Source: Bacillota bacterium
GTDB taxonomy: Bacteria; Bacillota; Sulfobacillia; JAJZYS01; JAJYTV01
Direction of reading: 5' to 3'
NCBI GenBank assembly: GCA_021810725.1
Contig: JAJZIE010000003.1
Location: forward strand, 1-38,200
DNA length: 38,200 nucleotides
Below are positions 35,051-38,200 of this stretch, piece by piece; positions within the stretch are counted from its first letter, which is position 1, and every line of letters starts with the position of its first letter. The position numbers were made by a program, and so were the translations under genes. The notes under the pieces are model-generated. The model was given only the letters and a program-made list of their open reading frames with translations, was not told the origin of the DNA and made no database searches.

Positions 35051-35965
35051 TTGAGCCCGCAAGGTCCCGGTGGCAACCGGGGGGGACCCGTCGTCTGGGT
35101 GGCTTCATCGGACGCTCGAGCCCGGTTCTTGCCCAGCCATGCCGTGTCCGTGCCGCTCGATGACCGTGGTCTGCGCTACGGCGACGGACTCTTCGAGACG
35201 ATGCGGGTCCAACGTGGCGGTTTGCCGTTCATCGAGCGTCACGTCGCGAGACTGCGCGACGGGCTGAGGTCGCTGCGTTTTCCAGAGCTCGCTCTGAGCG
35301 ACCGGGAGATCGTCCAGGGCTGTGTCGACACGGCCCGCCGAAACGGAGTCGAGAATGGTTTCCTGCGCCTCGCCGTGAGCCGCGGCAGTGGACCGCGCGG
35401 TTTCGGACCACCCGCCGCGGCATCCTGGCGGCTGACGGCCGAGGTGGGAACGGGCGAGGGCGGGCCCGATATGCCGGACCCACTGACCTGCGTCGTCGCC
35501 CCCTGGCGGCTGGACGCCGGCTACCCCGGCAACCGGCTGAAGTCGTGGAGCGCGTTGGACAAGGTACTCGCGATGCAGCACGCGCAGGCCCAGGGCGCGG
35601 ACGAGTGCCTCTTTTTGAACATGGACGGTCAGCTCGTCGAGGGCACCCGGGCGAACCTTTTCCTTGTGGCCGGGAGCGACATCGTCACGCCGGACCTGGC
35701 TTCGGGCCCACTCCCCGGCATCGCTCGCGGTCTCGTGCTGGAGTTGGCAAGGCTGGCCGGCATGACGGTTCGGGAGGCGAAACTTCCGCTGAGTTCCGTG
35801 TCCGAGGCGAGCGAGATGTTCGTGACGAGCGCCTTTCGGGGCGTCGTGCCCGTGCGGGCGGTCGCGAATCTGGCCCTGCCGTCCGCACCAGGGCCTGTGA
35901 CGCGCGCGGTTCGGCAGCTCGTGGAGGCGGCCATGGACAAGGCGGCGACACACGCCAAGCCCTGA
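35051..35965 (+). CDS. pabC: 4-amino-4-deoxychorismate lyase (class IV PLP enzyme)
   Basis: This 304-aa PLP-dependent protein completes the p-aminobenzoate pathway by releasing pyruvate. It has the class IV motifs DRGLRYGDGLFETMR, NRLKSWSALDKVLA with the PLP Lys, and LVEGTRANLFLV. Branched-chain or D-amino-acid aminotransferases share this fold; the pabAB neighbours favour the lyase. The start is TTG 35051 with AAGGAG about 12 bases upstream. The first 17 or so residues are not conserved, so a later start is possible. Confidence 0.9.
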   Translation: MSPQGPGGNRGGPVVWVASSDARARFLPSHAVSVPLDDRGLRYGDGLFETMRVQRGGLPFIERHVARLRDGLRSLRFPELALSDREIVQGCVDTARRNGVENGFLRLAVSRGSGPRGFGPPAAASWRLTAEVGTGEGGPDMPDPLTCVVAPWRLDAGYPGNRLKSWSALDKVLAMQHAQAQGADECLFLNMDGQLVEGTRANLFLVAGSDIVTPDLASGPLPGIARGLVLELARLAGMTVREAKLPLSSVSEASEMFVTSAFRGVVPVRAVANLALPSAPGPVTRAVRQLVEAAMDKAATHAKP

Positions 35966-35966
35966 C

Positions 35967-36224
35967 CTAGGACCGGGGCGCGCGCGGTGGCCTCACGCGA
36001 CGGCTGGCGGCGATGACGACGCTGAGGCTGACGCCCTCCATCAGCACCAGGGCCGCTACCCCGATCCACTGCTCCGTGCTGAGCGGACGTGGCTGCCTGA
36101 AGACCATGACGAAGAGCGCGACCAGGATCACGAGGGACAGAGACTGCAGCGCGACACTCCAGGCCAGTCCGCGACGTGGCAAGGCTCCGCCGGGACGCCG
36201 AGGAACGGACGTGTCAGGAGCCAC
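35967..36224 (-). CDS. Small two-helix membrane protein, hypothetical
   Basis: The 85-aa product from GTG 36224 has two hydrophobic segments, about 24-43 (LQSLSLVILVALFVMVF) and 50-74 (WIGVAALVLMEGVSLSVVIAA), each bordered by basic residues. No family is recognised, and no good Shine-Dalgarno site is seen. It converges on pabC with a 1-bp gap, and IS607 tnpA diverges from it 54 bp upstream. Hydrophobic pattern and position support it; it could still be a chance ORF. Confidence 0.5.
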   Translation of the reverse strand: MAPDTSVPRRPGGALPRRGLAWSVALQSLSLVILVALFVMVFRQPRPLSTEQWIGVAALVLMEGVSLSVVIAASRRVRPPRAPRS

Positions 36225-36278
36225 CCTGAGTCCATGACACCTCTTGACAAGGCATGATGAACACCACACGATGGGAAT

Positions 36279-36926
36279 ATGAACCAGGAACAGATGCTGT
36301 CCACTGGGCAGGTCGCGGAGCGTCTCGGCATGACCGTGCGCACTGTCTACCGTTGGGAAAAGGCGGGGCGGTTGCATCCTGTGCGGCTGCCGACGGGACA
36401 GCGGAGATTCCCGGCGAGCGAAGTTGACGCGCTCCTTCACGCAAAGGCACGGGCGGTGCCGCGTTGCGTCGTCTACGCTCGCGTCTCCAGCGGGAAGCAG
36501 GCGGAGGCTGGCAACCTCGATCGGCAGCGCGAACGATTGGTCGCGGCGGCAGCAGAGCGACGCTACAAACTGGTCGCAACCGTCACGGAACGGGCCTCGG
36601 GATTGAACGAGAAGCGCAAGGGTCTGCACCGCCTGTTCCACATGGCCGCTGCCGACGAGATCGACGTGGTGCTGGTGGAGTTCAAGGATCGCCTGGCGCG
36701 TTTCGGCTTCGCCTATGTGGTCGAAGCGCTGGCGGCACACGGCGTCCGCGTCGAGGTGCTGGACGGACCGGTCGCAACCGACGCGACCCAGGAACTTGTG
36801 CAGGACATGCTCGCGATCGTCGCCGTGTTCGCCGCAAGGCTCTACGGGGGACGGCCACAGCGATTCCGCCACAAAGTCCAGGAGGCGGCGCAGGAACTGG
36901 ATGACGAGGTGATGGGCGATGCCTGA
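36279..36926 (+). CDS. tnpA: IS607-family serine recombinase TnpA
   Basis: The 215-aa transposase has a MerR-like HTH at 8-50 (STGQVAERLGMTVRTVYRWE) followed by a resolvase-type catalytic domain. The nucleophile Ser lies in VVYARVSSGKQ at about 65-75, and the downstream ERASGLNEKRKG and EFKDRLARFGF blocks are typical. It catalyses DNA cutting and rejoining with little target specificity in this family. ATG 36279 is preceded by GGGAAT; a TTGACA box lies at 36244-36249. Confidence 0.93.
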   Translation: MNQEQMLSTGQVAERLGMTVRTVYRWEKAGRLHPVRLPTGQRRFPASEVDALLHAKARAVPRCVVYARVSSGKQAEAGNLDRQRERLVAAAAERRYKLVATVTERASGLNEKRKGLHRLFHMAAADEIDVVLVEFKDRLARFGFAYVVEALAAHGVRVEVLDGPVATDATQELVQDMLAIVAVFAARLYGGRPQRFRHKVQEAAQELDDEVMGDA

Positions 36927-38200
36927 TCCGATTCTCGTCGGCGTCACCCGCACCGTCCGCCTGCGCATCGCCGAGGGTGCGGACCCCGTCGCGACCCGGG
37001 CGATCGCGAGCACGCAGATCGAATGGGCCAAGGCCATACGTTTTTACACGGACCTGTTCCTCGAACACCCCGACGTCTACGAGGAGAAGAAAACCGTCAG
37101 GGCGCGCAAGGGCGGGGAACACGAGGTCTCCTGGACCGGGAAGGACCTGCTCACTTGGGCTGAGCGCGTGAGCGTGCGCACGGAGGATCACCCCACGGTA
37201 CTCCACGACTTCAGCGAGGTTTGCCCCCAGATGCCCGTCACGCTGCGCCGTGCGGCGCTCAATGCGGCCTCGGGTGCCGTCGCGAGCCATCTCACGAACC
37301 ACAAGCAGTGGGAGAAGGCGAGCCCTGCGACGCGTGGCAAGGAGCCGGGGGAGCCCGACCCGCACCCCAACCTGACGCTCTATGGCGGCATGTACCATCT
37401 GGATGTGGAGCGGCTGCGCAAGGGCGGGTGCCGGCTGAAGGTCTTCGCGGACGGTCGCTGGCGATGGACCGACGTGCCATTGCAGATGCCTCCCTATGCG
37501 CTCGACCTCTTTACCCAGTCGGAAGCGGAGCAGGCGCGCATCGCCGCGGAGCGGGCGGAGCAGAACGCCCGGATGATCGCCGAGGGGAGAGAACACCGCT
37601 CTGGTGAAGAAAGGGAGCGCCTGAGAGCGACTCCCGGCGTTTGGGTCGCGCAGTCACCGACGCTGGTCGCGAAGCCGGAGGGACTCTATCTGCACGTCCC
37701 CTTCGAGAAGCGCGTCGAGATCAAGGGCAAGGCGGAGGAGCGTCGTCTCGCGGAACCCGATCTCAAGGTGGGCACGATCGATCTCAACGCTGACTCAACC
37801 GTGGCCGCCGCCTGGGAAGGCGAGCGCTGCAAGGGTGTAGAGACCGTCTGGCACGCAGAGGAGAACGCAAAGCGCGAGCGTGCGCTCCGCAAGGTGGCGC
37901 GCAAGCAGAAGGCGTCGGGAACCCCGATCAAGGGTGAGCGCTCGAACCAAGACCTCTGGGGCTACATCCGCAACCTCGACGCCTCCCTGGCCTGGCAAGT
38001 CGCCGCGCGCATCGTCGCCTGGGCGGTCGCCCTCGGGCTGCAGGTCCTCGTCTTCGAGCACCTGCGCCCGTACCGTCCAGAGCGGGGTCTTTCCTCGAGT
38101 CGAAGGACGAACCGCAAGCGCTCCTACTGGCTGCGGGGGCAGGTCCTGAGGCATGTGCGTGATCTGGCCTTGCGCGAAGGGATCCTGGTCGTCGAGCGGA
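36919..38200 (+). CDS. tnpB: TnpB-related RuvC nuclease (partial, runs off window)
   Basis: The ORF starts at ATG 36919, overlapping tnpA by 8 bases, and stays open for 427 codons to the window edge. The first RuvC Asp is Asp288 (VGTIDLNADS), and the second acidic residue Glu380 (VLVFEHL) lies 92 residues later; the third site and zinc finger must lie downstream. The TIDLNAD wording is that of TnpB-related proteins rather than standard TnpB, and the 287 residues before Asp288 are longer than in typical TnpB. Residues about 195-240 form a charged helical segment (SEAEQARIAAERAEQNAR). TnpB proteins are RNA-guided nucleases; this one is presumably guided by RNA from the element's right end, not visible here. 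Confidence 0.88.
   Translation, partial: MPDPILVGVTRTVRLRIAEGADPVATRAIASTQIEWAKAIRFYTDLFLEHPDVYEEKKTVRARKGGEHEVSWTGKDLLTWAERVSVRTEDHPTVLHDFSEVCPQMPVTLRRAALNAASGAVASHLTNHKQWEKASPATRGKEPGEPDPHPNLTLYGGMYHLDVERLRKGGCRLKVFADGRWRWTDVPLQMPPYALDLFTQSEAEQARIAAERAEQNARMIAEGREHRSGEERERLRATPGVWVAQSPTLVAKPEGLYLHVPFEKRVEIKGKAEERRLAEPDLKVGTIDLNADSTVAAAWEGERCKGVETVWHAEENAKRERALRKVARKQKASGTPIKGERSNQDLWGYIRNLDASLAWQVAARIVAWAVALGLQVLVFEHLRPYRPERGLSSSRRTNRKRSYWLRGQVLRHVRDLALREGILVVER

Larger units (their letters stand above)
36279..38200 (+). mobile_element. IS607-family element, 5' part (right end outside window)
   Basis: A serine-recombinase tnpA and a tnpB-related gene overlap by 8 bases in the usual IS607 order. 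IS607 elements have no terminal inverted repeats, so the left end cannot be fixed; it probably lies in the 54 bp before tnpA or just upstream. The element continues beyond the right edge. Confidence 0.88.

Noticed and set aside
32977-35965. Anthranilate synthase (tryptophan) operon
   Set aside because: The PIKGT motif and the adjacent class IV PLP lyase favour p-aminobenzoate synthesis; otherwise the cluster is ordinary.
36919-38200. Cas12-type CRISPR effector
   Set aside because: No repeat-spacer array or cas1/cas2 was seen, and the gene is coupled to an IS607 tnpA.

Overview
The window is a high-GC stretch (roughly two thirds G+C by eye) from a nitrate-respiring bacterium. Strong Shine-Dalgarno sites (the one before narI, GGAGGTGATCC, is almost fully complementary to a 16S 3' end), frequent GTG/TTG starts and a cysteine-rich spore-coat-like domain at 32.2-32.7 kb point to a high-GC, possibly thermophilic Bacillota (Symbiobacteriia/Thermaerobacter-like). 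This placement is an inference. No rRNA, tRNA or CRISPR array was seen.

Layout. (1) 128-6477: a complex I peripheral-arm operon: a single-ORF NuoB-NuoC-NuoD fusion, NuoE, NuoF, a short NuoG and NuoI. It begins downstream of two tandem CRP/FNR-type palindromes and ends at a hairpin terminator. No membrane-arm gene is present, and nuoH is missing from its usual place between nuoG and nuoI. (2) 6697-17869: a long co-directional nitrate-respiration unit: hemerythrin, narG, narH, narJ, narI, a 91-aa protein of unknown function, a TDT/SLAC1-type transporter that probably starts at CTG, an acyl-CoA-dehydrogenase-fold protein lacking the usual catalytic base, a second hemerythrin, an AhpD-like protein and an OsmC-like protein. 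(3) 17881-20281: a lipoprotein on the minus strand, divergent from moaA (molybdenum cofactor). (4) 20405-21028: a NarL/LuxR-type regulator with a degenerate receiver. (5) 21077-28031: tatA on the minus strand, divergent from a molybdoenzyme operon: Tat-exported DMSO-reductase-family catalytic subunit, four-cluster ferredoxin subunit, NrfD-type membrane subunit, TorD-type chaperone and a multi-cluster Fe-S protein. (6) 28208-30955, minus strand: an AAA+ ATPase that looks acquired, and narK. (7) 31271-32752: a beta-propeller protein with a cysteine-rich C-terminal domain. (8) 32977-35965: pabA-pabB-pabC for p-aminobenzoate. (9) 35967-38200: a small membrane protein and the 5' part of an IS607-type element (tnpA plus a tnpB-related gene running off the window).

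How it fits together. The narGHJI reductase, NarK, MoaA, the second molybdoenzyme with its TatA and chaperone, and the NADH-oxidising module of complex I together form an anaerobic respiration island. Hemerythrins, AhpD-like and OsmC-like proteins probably handle O2, NO or peroxide stress. Near-matches to KGTGA-N6-YCACA lie about 50-85 bases upstream of the start codons of the nuo operon (two copies), the narL-like gene and narK, with a weaker one before the hemerythrin-nar unit. This suggests one CRP/FNR-superfamily regulator controls the island.
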